A stretch of DNA of 64,000 nt, taken from positions 35,939,176 through 36,003,175 of the forward strand of contig CM049311.1 in NCBI GenBank assembly GCA_026874595.1, given 5' to 3'. Of the stretch, positions 10,986-21,514 are shown one piece after another. Position 1 is the stretch's first letter; each line of letters begins with the position of its first letter. Position numbers and translations under genes: made by a program. Below the pieces are notes generated by a model. It was not told the DNA's origin and searched no databases. It saw nothing but the letters and a program-made list of their open reading frames with translations. Origin of the DNA: Sipunculus nudus. Taxonomy: Eukaryota > Annelida > Sipuncula > Golfingiida > Sipunculidae.

Positions 10986-12480
10986 CAATCAGGTGACGAA
11001 GAAGAGAATCTACCGGACGGAAGAGGTTATTGATATGGCTTTCACTCATGTGGCGGAATAACGATTGTCAGTTACGATACGAAAATTTTGAACATGCTCG
11101 AAAAAATACGATACGATACGAGCCCAAGATCGTAGGACGTCGTATCGGATCAATACATACACGTTGCGACAAGAAGCCATTAACCCAGGGTTTCGTGTCG
11201 TATCCTGCTCCCTATCCCATCGAATCCAAAATTCGTTACGTGTGCGCTGGGCTAAGACATCCTTGACCAATTTTCAAACGACCGTCATACAACATATATT
11301 TTATATTTGAACGCCTCCAAACCGACGACGGTTCCATCTGTCATTGCCTTGTTGAAAACTGTACGACGGTCAAAAATCGTAGGTTGTTTTTGACTTGCTT
11401 TACCCACTACCATGTCGTAGTGAGTTTTTTTCCCAAGGATCAAAGACCTCATGAATTTACCAATACGACCTCCATGGCCTCCCCGGCACCCAAAATTTGC
11501 AGGGAAAGTACGAACCCAAAATTTGCGGGTCCAGTTGGGTCCAAGGCTTTACGAACAATTCCAATCCCAAGATCGTCCATGACCGCCATTGATCATTGGC
11601 TTAAGCCAAGCGCACACGTTACGAAGTATAGGTACGATCTAATACGAAAGGATTTCGTAATAACCTATCTTAATTTCGTATCGTAAATATTCACGACTCG
11701 TATCGTATTATCCCGTACATTATACAAATTTCTAGAGAGAAAACATGTGATATCTAGCACATCAACAAAATATTAGGTCATCAGCATGGCTGCTCATGAT
11801 AACACTATTGGTGTGAAGACTTACTAGAAAAAGTAGCATTATGTACTGTTGGTATGATCATAAAAAAAAAGGGACAGCGCAGAAGATCTGCAGAGTGAAG
11901 CAAAGAGAGGCTCTGGGTGCGTCCTTTGCCGATGAGAAGGAGAATTCAAGGAGCCTTAGAGCAGCTTATGCGTGAACTGGCTGAGGAGGATATACCTGGC
12001 TACCAATCATTCCAGCGAATACACCCACAATTATTCAAAGAGCTGTTGGAAAAGGTGGCACCATTGATAAGTCGGAGGCACACCTCCTGTCGAGATGCGA
12101 TCCCTCCTTGAATATGGCTGGCATTGACATTGAGGTTTCTAGCAACAGGTTAGTTCCAATCGTAATTCAACGGACACTATACGAAATCGAGATACGAAGG
12201 CTTACGATAGGAGTTTTGACAGTAATGATGCGAAAATTTCGATCATGTTAAAATCGATTATATACGAAACCAAGATCGTGGAAATTTTCGTATTGCAAGA
12301 TTGTATTTTAACATACACACTCCGATAAGACGACCAGAAGCCAGGATTTCGTGTGGTATCCTGCTTCCTATCCCATCGTATCCAATTTTCGTTACGTGTA
12401 TGCTAGGCTTACGATTGTCTGTGACGTCCTATGATTGCAGGTCGCATTTAGTCGTAACCTGTTGTTATAGCGTAGTCCTA
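10986..12480. mobile_element. Decayed Harbinger-related element tract
   Basis: Rich in the same CGTATCGTA/TACGATACG words as the adjacent MITE, with paired motifs. For example CCTATCCCATCG followed by CCAA(A)ATTCGTTACGTG occurs at 11213-11245 and again at 12370-12395. A transposase N-terminal fragment (11899-12111) lies inside. The arrangement fits a shrunken autonomous relative of the MITE or several overlapping copies. I could not fix its ends. Confidence 0.55.
11899..12111 (+). pseudogene. PIF/Harbinger transposase, N-terminal fragment
   Basis: Seventy open codons reading SKERLWVRPLPMRRR, then QGALEQLMRELAEED, then IPGYQSFQRIHPQLFKELLE and a tail RDAIPP before TGA at 12109-12111. The block W-V-R-P near the start, a helix with L-(M/I)-x-E-L, then D-x-x-x-(Y)-x-x-F-x-R-(M/I)-x-P-x-x-F-x-x-L-L, then R-x-A-I-P-P is the conserved N-terminal region of Harbinger transposases, just before the DDE domain. 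The DDE catalytic domain is missing, an in-frame TGA stands just upstream at 11896-11898, and no ATG context is convincing, so it is a dead fragment. Family assignment is from memory of the domain pattern. Confidence 0.75.
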
Positions 12481-12914
12481 GCTAGCTTACTGAAGCAGGT
12501 GAATTCATAGGTAGGCTTTGATTTATAATACTTCAACAAGGTAGTATAATATTTCTCCTTGGTTCGTTTTTAATCTGTTGGCATTATTACACAAAATGTT
12601 TTGAACGGATTTTTATGGGTTTTTTTTGGGTAGGGTAAGGGTGACACTTAATAAACAATCGTAAATTTTGGAGGAAGTCTGTTTCATCATAATATTTAAA
12701 AAAAAAATTCAAATAATGAAAAATCATTGTAACATTGGGTGATTGCTTTTGTCCCATTGTTGTGACAGGCTTGACACTCTGATGAAGAAAGCATGTTGGA
12801 GTGGCAGGAAAGCTTAATCATAGGCTAATTCTCGCAGGGGAATCCACACACGACTACACACACATTTAGTTTATAAAACTGACCTAAAATAGACTGACTT
12901 TAGTCATGAAATGA
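12481..12914. other. No gene seen
   Basis: AT-rich spacer with a T/G run near 12617. Confidence 0.3.
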
Positions 12915-13312
12915 CTTCGCACATTCCGCTGATTCGGACTCGCACGCTGTTTAGGGTTTGTGGGCGTCACAATGTCACCCCACAATGCACCACGGTTTCT
13001 ACATACTCAGCGTCGTAGGAAATATGTAGCGAAGAGGGTAATGTTGTCCGGTTTAATATGTTTGATTAGAATTTTTTCAAGGCAAATAACATAAACATGG
13101 GTGTTTTTGTGGTGAGGACTTCACGAAGTAAGTAATATTTTTGTCCGCATACTAACGTGAAATATAAACAGAAGATGTTTCCTTGAAATGTAATAAATTT
13201 CGATTATAAAGTTTGACAGTTGAGACAAGTAGTCTAACAGTGCCTACCAGGAAGAGGTTCGAGTGATACGAAGTCTAGTGGAAGGGCGATGACTTCGTGG
13301 ATCGATTATATC
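12915..13312 (+). repeat. Dispersed repeat B, copy 1
   Basis: Contains GGGTTTGTGGGCGTCACAAT near 12953, then from 13022 GAAGAGGGTAATGTTGTCCG, GTTTTTGTGGTGAGGACTTC, TTTGACAGTTGAGACAAGTA and CAGTGCCTACCAGGAAGAGG. The second half recurs in the same orientation at 24240-24530. The first half recurs inverted near 48840-48900. Confidence 0.6.
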
Positions 13313-14084
13313 GGCTTAAAAATAGGCTGCGAGCACCTATATGAACTTTAACCCATGTCCTGCAGTACACGCCCACCTAGCACGCTCTAGAGACTGACGT
13401 CTGCAACATGACTCGCGTCGGAGTAATGAATTTACAGCTGTATCTTTATTTACCCCTGATATTAGACGATTCTTATTATGTGGGCCACCTGCAGCGGTAA
13501 CTTCATATGATGCTCTTTGGGAAGCATTTATGCCCTTGACTAAGGGAGCAATCGACTGCCGTTACAACTGTAAATCAAAGACTACTCGATGTCCCCCACA
13601 ACGACAAAATGAAAAGATTCAAGTACCACCTCTCAAAATCTGTGACGGGGCACCTGTTAAGAACCCGCACGGGTATCAAATAACGCTTTTACAACCAGTC
13701 GGCAGACGCATTGTTAATGACCCCAAGGACTCCAAAAAGACATTGGATCAAGGGCCTCTCTGACGAAAGCCTCGTGTGTCATGGTCCGGTCGGGTATTCT
13801 TGGTCTTATATAGCGTCATTTACCATTTAACCCCACACCACTCAACTTATAAAAGTTCGGATACACGTTCCCTGAAGCATCGTTATTAATATGAGTGAAA
13901 CCATCTGCTCAAAAGGATATAAAATGAATGATATAGGTTCATTTTGTAATACCAGATTTGGTCAATCAGGATTTGGCGACAACGGACCAATCACTTTACC
14001 TCAAAGATGCAGTGTGAGAATCTGCTAAAAATAAGGCAATAACTTCTGTATCTGTCTTGACGGTAACTTCAGGACAGAAGATCT
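13313..14084. other. Unrecognised tract with a basic open frame
   Basis: An ATG frame at 13530-13763 (77 codons, starts MPLTKGAIDCRYNCKSKTTR) is basic and cysteine-containing and stays open upstream. It has no splice signal, family match or neighbour that supports it. It may be a transposon relic. Confidence 0.2.
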
Positions 14085-14360
14085 GCTTTAAATATACTGA
14101 GATTAAATAGTTATACAGCGTATGCTGTAAAACTGCTGCTTCACGCAGCAGAGATGTTCCAAAATGGACCAACAGATGGGAAAATCTGCTGGTTTGCTGC
14201 TCTGGTCAGTTGTCAGCATATTATGAAAATAATCACAGCAGGAACACCGCAAGTGCTCCAAAAGCAGCATATGCTGGATTTTTGTACCGGTGAATATATA
14301 CCACACAGGAAATGACAGCTATATCCAGAGAAAAGCCCTCAGTTAAGCGATACAAACCGA
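14085..14360. repeat. Hairpin-rich CAGCA/TGCTG dispersed repeat
   Basis: CTGCTGC (14133-14139) and GCAGCAG (14145-14151) form a tight hairpin around TTCAC. The next 150 bp repeats AAATCTGCTGG, GCAGGAACACCGC and AAGCAGCATATGCTGG words in both orientations. Likely a short dispersed element. No gene is visible. Confidence 0.4.
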
Positions 14361-14934
14361 CTTTAATGAGGGTTACCGAAAAATGTCGTTCTTGGAGCGA
14401 TACCCTCTGACTTAACCGATTATTACCGAAAACAGTTAGTCTTTGGCCATCATGATAGTTCGATGAAATTATATATATATATATAAATTTAGTACTTTGG
14501 ACTACAATTAACCGTTCACAGTGAATTATATTCAAGATATGCCTTGAGTAGAGTTATGCTACAATGTATAGAACATGAAAACCATTTAAAAGGTTTTCAT
14601 ATTTTTTGTAAATAAATTTCATTGAGACAGGTGGGTTAGCAATAATGTCGGGCGGAAGGTGCTACATTATGTGGAAAGTTGTTCCTTTTCAGACATCTCA
14701 GATCAAAATTGTCCGCCATGTTTGCAGTTTAGTTTCGGGCTCTGGTTGCGTGTTTCTTCTTCACATCAAAGAATTTCCCCGCCTAAGTATTTAAACAGCT
14801 TTATCTTCAATTGGGCTAATCTTGTCTTCAACCGAAGCATTATGAAGTACTAAAGCGCAAGAAGTGTTTTCTAAATAGCAACACGTCTATTTTAAGCCAG
14901 ATCCAATTTTATACAGGCATCTTCTTATTAATTT
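14361..14934. other. No gene seen
   Basis: Spacer up to the 3' end of the LINE fragment. Contains a small (TA)n run near 14471. Confidence 0.3.
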
Positions 14935-15361
14935 GGTTTGGTTAAAACATATTTATTTAGCCAGGATTACAGAAATAGCTGACAGGCAAATGCAAATGTT
15001 TTCCTGGGAAACATGTATACAAACATATATACAAACTCGTCGACGAGATCACATTCACAAGTTGGCTTTTCAGTTCAGTTGTCCTTAAACAGAATACTGT
15101 TTAGGGTGCTGCAGTCAGTGCGTAACTGCGTGTAATTATTACGTCGTATATCATCAAAGAAGAAATTTGGGGGCTTTTTGGATGAAACATATCGCACAGT
15201 GCATTTTTAAATGCAGTGGTAGAAGTATTTGTTCTCACCTTTTCTGGTAAGGAATTCCCAATTTTAACAGCTCTAAGAATAAATAAGTGAGATTTCCAAC
15301 TATGTTTTCAATATACCAGATTCACCACGAAGCTTCCAGAACGGAATGAAACAATTCTGTT
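14935..15361 (-). mobile_element. LINE 3' end (CR1/L2-like), truncated
   Basis: Minus-strand fragment: the last part of a reverse-transcriptase frame (15111-15361), then a 3' untranslated region ending near 14935-14960 in TGTAATCCTGGCTAAATAAA. That is a LINE-type tail with an AATAAATA end. The 5' part is absent, as usual for LINE copies truncated on insertion. Confidence 0.6.
15111..15361 (-). pseudogene. LINE reverse transcriptase, C-terminal fragment
   Basis: Reading the minus strand from 15361: NRIVSFRSGSFVVNLVY, an in-frame stop, KHSWKSHLFILRAVKIGNSL, PEKVRTNTSTTAFKNALCD, then a tail to TAA at 15113-15111. The block (R/K)-x-(V/I)-x-x-(W/G)-N-S-L-P-E-x-(V/I)-x-(T/S)-x-x-(S/T)-x-x-x-F-K-x-x-L is the thumb/C-terminal signature of CR1/L2/jockey-type non-LTR reverse transcriptases. 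One internal stop shows it is dead. The polymerase core is missing. Confidence 0.7.
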
Positions 15362-15696
15362 TTGTTATCGAAATTAATAGTAAATACCTCACTTATTAAT
15401 TATAATTTAAATACAACTTTGCGTGTGTTATTTCTTAACCAACCATTTCCAGCTTTAACCAAGCTTTGATATATATGCATCTAGAAGGCTTTAGTCTTTG
15501 ATGTTTTTAAACAATCTTGAACCATAAGATCTGTGAAATTTATCGTCCACTTCCGCAAGGATGGATATATTAGCGTTGGCGAATGTAATCGATTGTATTA
15601 GCTTTCTACTTCATGATAACGTCAATATATTCCGTGACTAAGGTGTTTACTGCTACTGTCTTTTGCATTATTCGCAATTTCAATAATACACACCCC

Positions 15697-15698
<2 letters not shown>

Positions 15699-15741
<43 letters not shown>

Positions 15742-15774
15742 TACATATATATATATATACAAATATATATATAT
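15699..15774. repeat. (TA)n microsatellite, interrupted
   Basis: Long TA run with AAATATACA interruptions. It adjoins a partial small LTR immediately downstream. Confidence 0.95.
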
Positions 15775-15832
15775 AGCAAAGTAAGCTTCACTAGCGAGAC
15801 AGTTCGGTCCGCTTTTATGTCACCCCGTAACA
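15775..15832 (-). mobile_element. Partial LTR of the small TRIM-type element
   Basis: The 58-bp segment AGCAAAGTAAGC to GTCACCCCGTAACA matches the outer (5') end of the LTRs at 40581-41270, including GTTCGGTCCGCTTTTATGTC. The inner part of the LTR is replaced by the (TA)n tract, so this is a truncated fossil copy. Confidence 0.75.
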
Positions 15833-17336
15833 ACATATTTGAACGGGACTTCATTACCCTGTTTACTATATCTATATCTACGACGCTGGTGTATTAAGAT
15901 TCCCAAAAGGAATGTGGGGAAAGGATTACTATACCTACAATTCCTAATCTATAGAGTCGAACTCTTGTGGGTCCGATTCTGCGAAGATTTGTAAATCGAC
16001 CTCTCGCTTCCACAAAAACGCCATCTAAAGATTTAAGTCAAGTTTTCCAGATGATAAAAATAATGGGTCAACATATCGAATATAAAAGCACCTCACACAG
16101 GCAAGAAAGTTCATGATACGATAACGTTTTAAAATTGTGTCTGTTATTCTCAGTGCCTTTTTTTAAGAATTAATGTTGTTCTGGCTACAACTGTTATATT
16201 CTTTTGTCTCTATTTGCGACAAGCCCAGGATACCGATGAAAACAAAATGTCTTTAATTATGTTAATACAAACATGACTTTCTATGATATCAGGGCAGAAC
16301 TAGCCTTCCAAAGTTCGGAATTCTATTATATTAATTTATTGCACCAACAAAGCAAATAACAACAGTGTATGGAGAGGCATATGACCTTTTCGTATCCAGT
16401 GTAGTGGTGCCAGTGGTAAATTTAACTTTAACACACAAATGATAACGGTTAAGAGACGCGACACAAGGTTCAAGGTATGTATGCATTCAGGTATTTTAAA
16501 TGCCATTCTTGGTTAACAAATTTACCAATTTGGTCCTAAGGACATCCTGAAGATATTCAGGCTCAGTCTGAGAAAGAGTCAGACAGTGAGACTCGGAAAA
16601 AATCAGGAAAGTTTGTGTTCCTGTACCCTTCTCCTCTCGTGAAGCAGGTGTTTAAACATGGCGGGGTCGACAGCGTGATGCGGTAAAAGATTCAGAAGCT
16701 TTTATATATGTGACACCCGTTGACCAGGTGGTAAGGGAGTATGCAAGCTGCTTCAACCCTCAGGGCGCGCCAATAGAATAGACAACGGCGCCTCGCGAGA
16801 GGGAATGTAGGCGGGTATACGGAAGGCTACAACAGTAAGGGAAATAGAAGTCACATAACACAATGGCCCCAAATATCTGCAACAAGTGTTCTGTGCCGTA
16901 GGGGAAGACTCGGAATAGATTTAACCGTCAGGAACGCGAGCATGGTATTCTTTATTTGTCTGGTTGAGGTGCGTTTCGACTATATTCGGCTTCGTTAAAA
17001 CAGGCACTGTAACTTAAACTGAGAGTTTATTTTCAGGGGTGATCTTAAATGGTATGTAATTGCTCAAATCTATAACATAGTAGTACAAAAAAAATATTTG
17101 AATCAATCATTTTACGTTTTGAAAGATGTTTCGGTATAGAGTCAATAATGGAGCATCTTTACGACGTGGAGGCTTACATATACTCCACTAGTCAGTGTAA
17201 CAAAGTAAAACGATAAAAAAACGCACAGAAAAAAAGAGACTTTTATAGAGCATCACACATCACGGGCCTTAAACTTAGAACAAAACACACATCGTAAAAT
17301 GTCAAGAGAGAGGTTCATAGAATGCGGGCCTTATTT
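15833..17336. other. No gene seen
   Basis: Mixed-complexity tract. 16620-16900 is less AT-rich (CAGGGCGCGCCAATAGAATA, GCGCCTCGCGAGAGGG) and might be part of an unrecognised element. No exon, RNA gene or repeat pair found. Confidence 0.3.
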
Positions 17337-17690
17337 GTCAACAGAGCATCACACAAAACGGTCCTGAGGCGTCAACAGATAATCACACACATCGGGCCTG
17401 AAACGGTTACAGTTCATCATACAACGGGCCCGAAGCGTCAATAGATCATCACACAACGGGCCCGAAGCGTCAACAGATCGTCACACACAACGGGCCCGAA
17501 GCGTCAATAGATCATCACACACAACGGGCCCGAAGCGTCAACAGATCATCACACACAACGGGCCCGAAGCGCCAATAGATCATCACACACAACGGGCCCG
17601 AAGCGTCAACAGATCATCACACACAACGTGCATGAAACGTCATCAATCATCACACACAACGTGCCCGAAACGTCAACAGGATATATCAAA
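17337..17690. repeat. Minisatellite, ~34-bp unit, ~10 copies
   Basis: Head-to-tail units of the form CAACAGATCATCACACACAA + CGGGCCCGAAGCGT. The middle copies (about 17425-17620) are nearly identical, and the edge copies diverge (CGTGCATGAAACGTC, CGGTCCTGAGGCGTC). Diverged relics reach back to about 17250. CGGGCCCG makes a palindrome in every unit. Confidence 0.9.
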
Positions 17691-18529
17691 CAACGAATAT
17701 TTAGGCCAGAAAAATAAAAGGTATGGTACTCAGGCACCGCCCGCATCAATTTTAAACCCCCGCATCAAAAATTTTTTTTTTGATTTTCAATAGAAACTTT
17801 CCAATTTTTAGCTGCTGCCGCTCCGACATTTCTTTCAAGAAGATAAAACCATAAAATTTCCTTTTTTTTGTAGTGCTTTTACTTGTTTATCAAAATAAAA
17901 CTGTTATTTTCATGCTTTTCCCTTACCATTTGACATTTTTATCGAAACATACCGCATTGATTTCTGAAGGAAAGTGCCTGAGAACCATACCTTTTTTTTA
18001 TTTTGGCCTAACAGAACATCATAAACAGAGAACACACGATTCCTACCGTTCGACACTGCGCTTTGAAAGTTGAGACAGAGGACCCAGCACTTGAACAGAG
18101 CATCATACACATAATTTATCCGGTTTTGAATTTCGCTTTTGTTCCAATGACACAAAATACACGACTCGTTATATATTTCATGTGGATTAATGGACCAACT
18201 TGGTCGTGACGCTTGTCACGAGGGAAAACTGCACAGCAATGGTAATCCTTACATTAGTCGACGATGAGGGAATTAACACAAAAGAATACATGTCAAAGTA
18301 CAAGTAAACAGAAGTGTAAAATCCACCTCTTTGGTAATATATTTCCCACTTGATGGGTGTTGTAAGATAATATACACAATATCTAAAGGCAGGGCCGTTT
18401 CAATTGAAATTTTCGAAGGGATTTTCAAAATCACAAATCATGCCATTCTGACATGTCGACAAACCCTCTAAGTCGGGGGGGGGGGATAAATATCCGCTTT
18501 AAAAACGATGCAGCTAGTTAGATCAGCTG
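17691..18529. other. No gene seen
   Basis: AT-rich spacer with a G run at 18476-18485. A CAGAGCATCATACAC relic of the minisatellite is visible near 18098. Confidence 0.35.
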
Positions 18530-19825
18530 ACTGAAAGTCACCTGAGCTATAGCGATCAATCTTCGTCCGTCGTCCATTCTCCGAGCTATGGTGCTAGAAA
18601 GTATTCCCCAAAATAATTAAAAATTTGATACAAAAGATCCAGTCACTGAATAACTAATGCATTGTTCGCAATGATTCTTTGCATAGATATTGATCATTGA
18701 GTGTTTCATCAGTTCCCGCAGACTGGTGGTGTCAACTGTATTGTTTTCAATTTTTTGCACATTTTTTCTTTAGTTTTGAGACTTTCAAATGAACCGGTCA
18801 TCTGTTATGGTTGCACAAATCGCAACCACTGGACCTAGAAACTTCTAAATGAAATTCAGGGATGTCAATAAAAAATCTCCTTTGGAAACCTGAAATGAGG
18901 TCTCTGTTTCCCATATCCTCCCAAGCTATGGGGTTCGTAGGTTACCCCCCCCCCCCCCGCGACTAATTAAAATTTGATACAAAAGCTCCAGTATTTGAAT
19001 AACTAATCCATTGGTCGCCATGATTCTTCGCATACATATTGATCATTGAGTGTTTCAACGGTTTCTACAGACTAGTGGCGCCACCTGTGTTTTTTTTTCA
19101 TTTTTTCCCCCTCCTTTTTTTGACCTTCAAACGAGGTCTTCTATTAACAGGGCAAACAGTTATACTTTTGGACCTAGAATCTTCTTTCTTGACATGAAAA
19201 ATCTCCTTGGAAACATGAAATAAGGTCTCTATTTCCCATGTCCTCCGAGCTGTGGGTATCTGAATATCTGATATGGGTAGCCTCTAAGCTCCAGTATCTG
19301 AATAACTAATGAATTGATGGCCACGATTCTTTGCATGCATATTGATTATGGAGTGTTTCATTAGTTCCTGCAGACTGTTGGCACCACCTATATTTTATTT
19401 TTAATTTTTACGCGCTTTTTCTCATTATAACCGCACAAATTATAACCGTTAGACCTAGAAACTTCTAACTGTACATCCAGGAGAGTTCTAGGCAAATCTG
19501 CTCGGAAACCTGAAATTAGATCATAGTGACCTATATTCTGCAAGATATGTGAAACGACATAATTTGAGCACCCTACAGGACAGAATTGCATGATTGGTTA
19601 AAGTTGGACCTAGAAACTTCTAATTTGAATAAGATCCAGGGTTGTTCATGTAAAAATGTGACCTATATTCTGCAAGCTGTGTGAAAGAACATGATTTTAG
19701 CACTCTGTTAGTCCGATGGACACAAATGATAGCATTTGATATAGAATAAAGTCACTGTAACCTATCTCTAGGGTCTACTGGCAAAATGCATGATTTTGAG
19801 CATTCTGGGAGTCAATTCACCCATT
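18530..19825. repeat. Tandem/dispersed repeat, ~330-bp units
   Basis: Opens with AGTCACCTGAGCTATAGCGA, the head also present at 63636. Then about three divergent units follow, each with GATACAAAAG(A/C)TCCAGT, GAATAACTAAT, TTGATCATTGAGTGTTTCA, GGACCTAGAAACTTCTAA and TTGGAAACCTGAAAT. They start near 18615, 18965 and 19275 and trail off by 19825. Contains a C run at 18945-18958. Confidence 0.75.
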
Positions 19826-20529
19826 GTTCAGGTTTCCTTGAATTCAGCTGAGCGTCGGGGCCACTGGGCCACAAGTTTTAAATGCAGTCATTTAACTAGA
19901 AATATGCATATGAATGTAGACCTTCACTTTGTTGACAGTCCTTAATGTGATTTACTCCGCATTAGCCCTTCCTGGACCTGGATCATGAGTCAGACCCACA
20001 TTGAAATCTAATCGATTCTTCGTTGGTCCATTTCATGATTGCGTGAGTTGTAAACAGCCACATACAAAAACACGCAACACACACGCACACACACGAACAC
20101 GCATACCCTGCAGGCGGAGGCTACTGTATATGTATTAGGATTTCTTATACAGTGCAGGAACTAATGTAACCACAGCCATACTTAGTAAAATATAATTAAA
20201 AATAGAAATGCCAGGATCATTGGATACTTTTTCGGATATGTTTCAAAAGGTTCAATGAAGTGTACATGTCTGTCTGCTAGGTTGTTTGGAGATCAAAATT
20301 AATATGTTTTTAATAGTGTTATGTAGGTGGAAAGCTGATATACGGACATCCGTCCTCGGCTGTAACTATTACACTAATAGACTTCTACAATGCATGTTAA
20401 TAAAGGGACATACTGGTATCACTTTGGTGTGGGCCTCCGTTTCCTTTGTGTCAGAATAAACACAGATAATTATCTGTCCACGCTTTTTATTACGAAAGGC
20501 CCTGAATTGTATGCATAAATATGGTTCAG

Positions 20530-20531
<2 letters not shown>
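19826..20531. other. No gene seen; CA-rich patch
   Basis: Contains an ACACAC-rich stretch at 20070-20105. No gene signal. Confidence 0.35.

Positions 20532-20604
<73 letters not shown>
20532..20604. repeat. (TA)n microsatellite
   Basis: About 36 TA units directly abutting a solo LTR. A second (TA)n lies on the far side. Confidence 0.95.
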
Positions 20605-20607
<3 letters not shown>

Positions 20608-21450
20608 ACGGAACCTAATATCAACAAATCACGTATGCGTGATGAACATAAATTTTGTATTGGAGAAAAAAATCAGATTCTGTAACACTAGGCAGCGTGA
20701 AATGTCTAGGGGAATGAATAAAGAAGTCAGTGTTTTTTTGTTAACAATTAACCATAATTTATTCTTAAAACAACCCTAACATTACAATACACTAAATCAA
20801 TACAATGACACAGTATAACAGCAGTATAACAAGAAATCAATACAATCACACAGTAAAAAAAAACAAAACAAAGTGCACAGTACCTGGATACCACCACTGT
20901 CACAGCGACAAGTCCTTTAAAATGTATAAGCCGGACGAACAGTTCACACAAATTCTCTCGGAGAAAAACAGTCCAATGTAAAGCTCTTGTAACAATCCCG
21001 AAAGTAAACTGAAGACCAAATAAGATTCGTCACTAATCCAGAAGAAAATCTGAAGAAAATCTATAATTGCCGCACTTATCGGAATAGGTCCCACAAACTG
21101 ACTTACACATTTCTGTGTCTGCTGGAATATTCTCTCACCTCTCTCTCGTCTTTAAAACATAATATAACTTTTCACCTCAAGCCGAGAATTTTCCATTTCT
21201 CGGACAATCTAAAGAATCTATAACAGTACACACGTTCAAAGAACATACTAGAACAAAGAACGCTGTGTATCTAGGGTTCAACCAATGCGGATTAAACCGA
21301 GCCTGCAACATCCGACCAGGCGATGCCGCTACAAAACGAGCTACGCGTGGCACACAAACCATATGCCAACAACACATGGAACATCCGTGTGTACAATAAA
21401 ACAATCATCTGTAAGACCGGTGCACACAATAAAAAAGGGCTCCTGTAACA
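20604..21450 (-). mobile_element. Solo LTR, ~850 bp, copy 1
   Basis: On the minus strand it starts TGTTACAGGAGCCC and ends near TAGGTTCCGTGAC. TG...CA-type short inverted ends and an AATAAA-type signal (AAGAATAAATTATGG) fit an LTR. It matches the inverted copy at 55712-56563 over almost its full length. No internal region, primer site or coding genes are attached, so it is a solo LTR fossil. It sits inside a (TA)n tract, with TA repeats on both sides. The family (likely Ty3/Gypsy or similar) cannot be fixed without internal sequence. Confidence 0.7.

Positions 21451-21453
<3 letters not shown>

Positions 21454-21511
<58 letters not shown>
21454..21511. repeat. (TA)n microsatellite
   Basis: About 29 TA units directly after the solo LTR. 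Confidence 0.95.
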
Positions 21512-21514
<3 letters not shown>

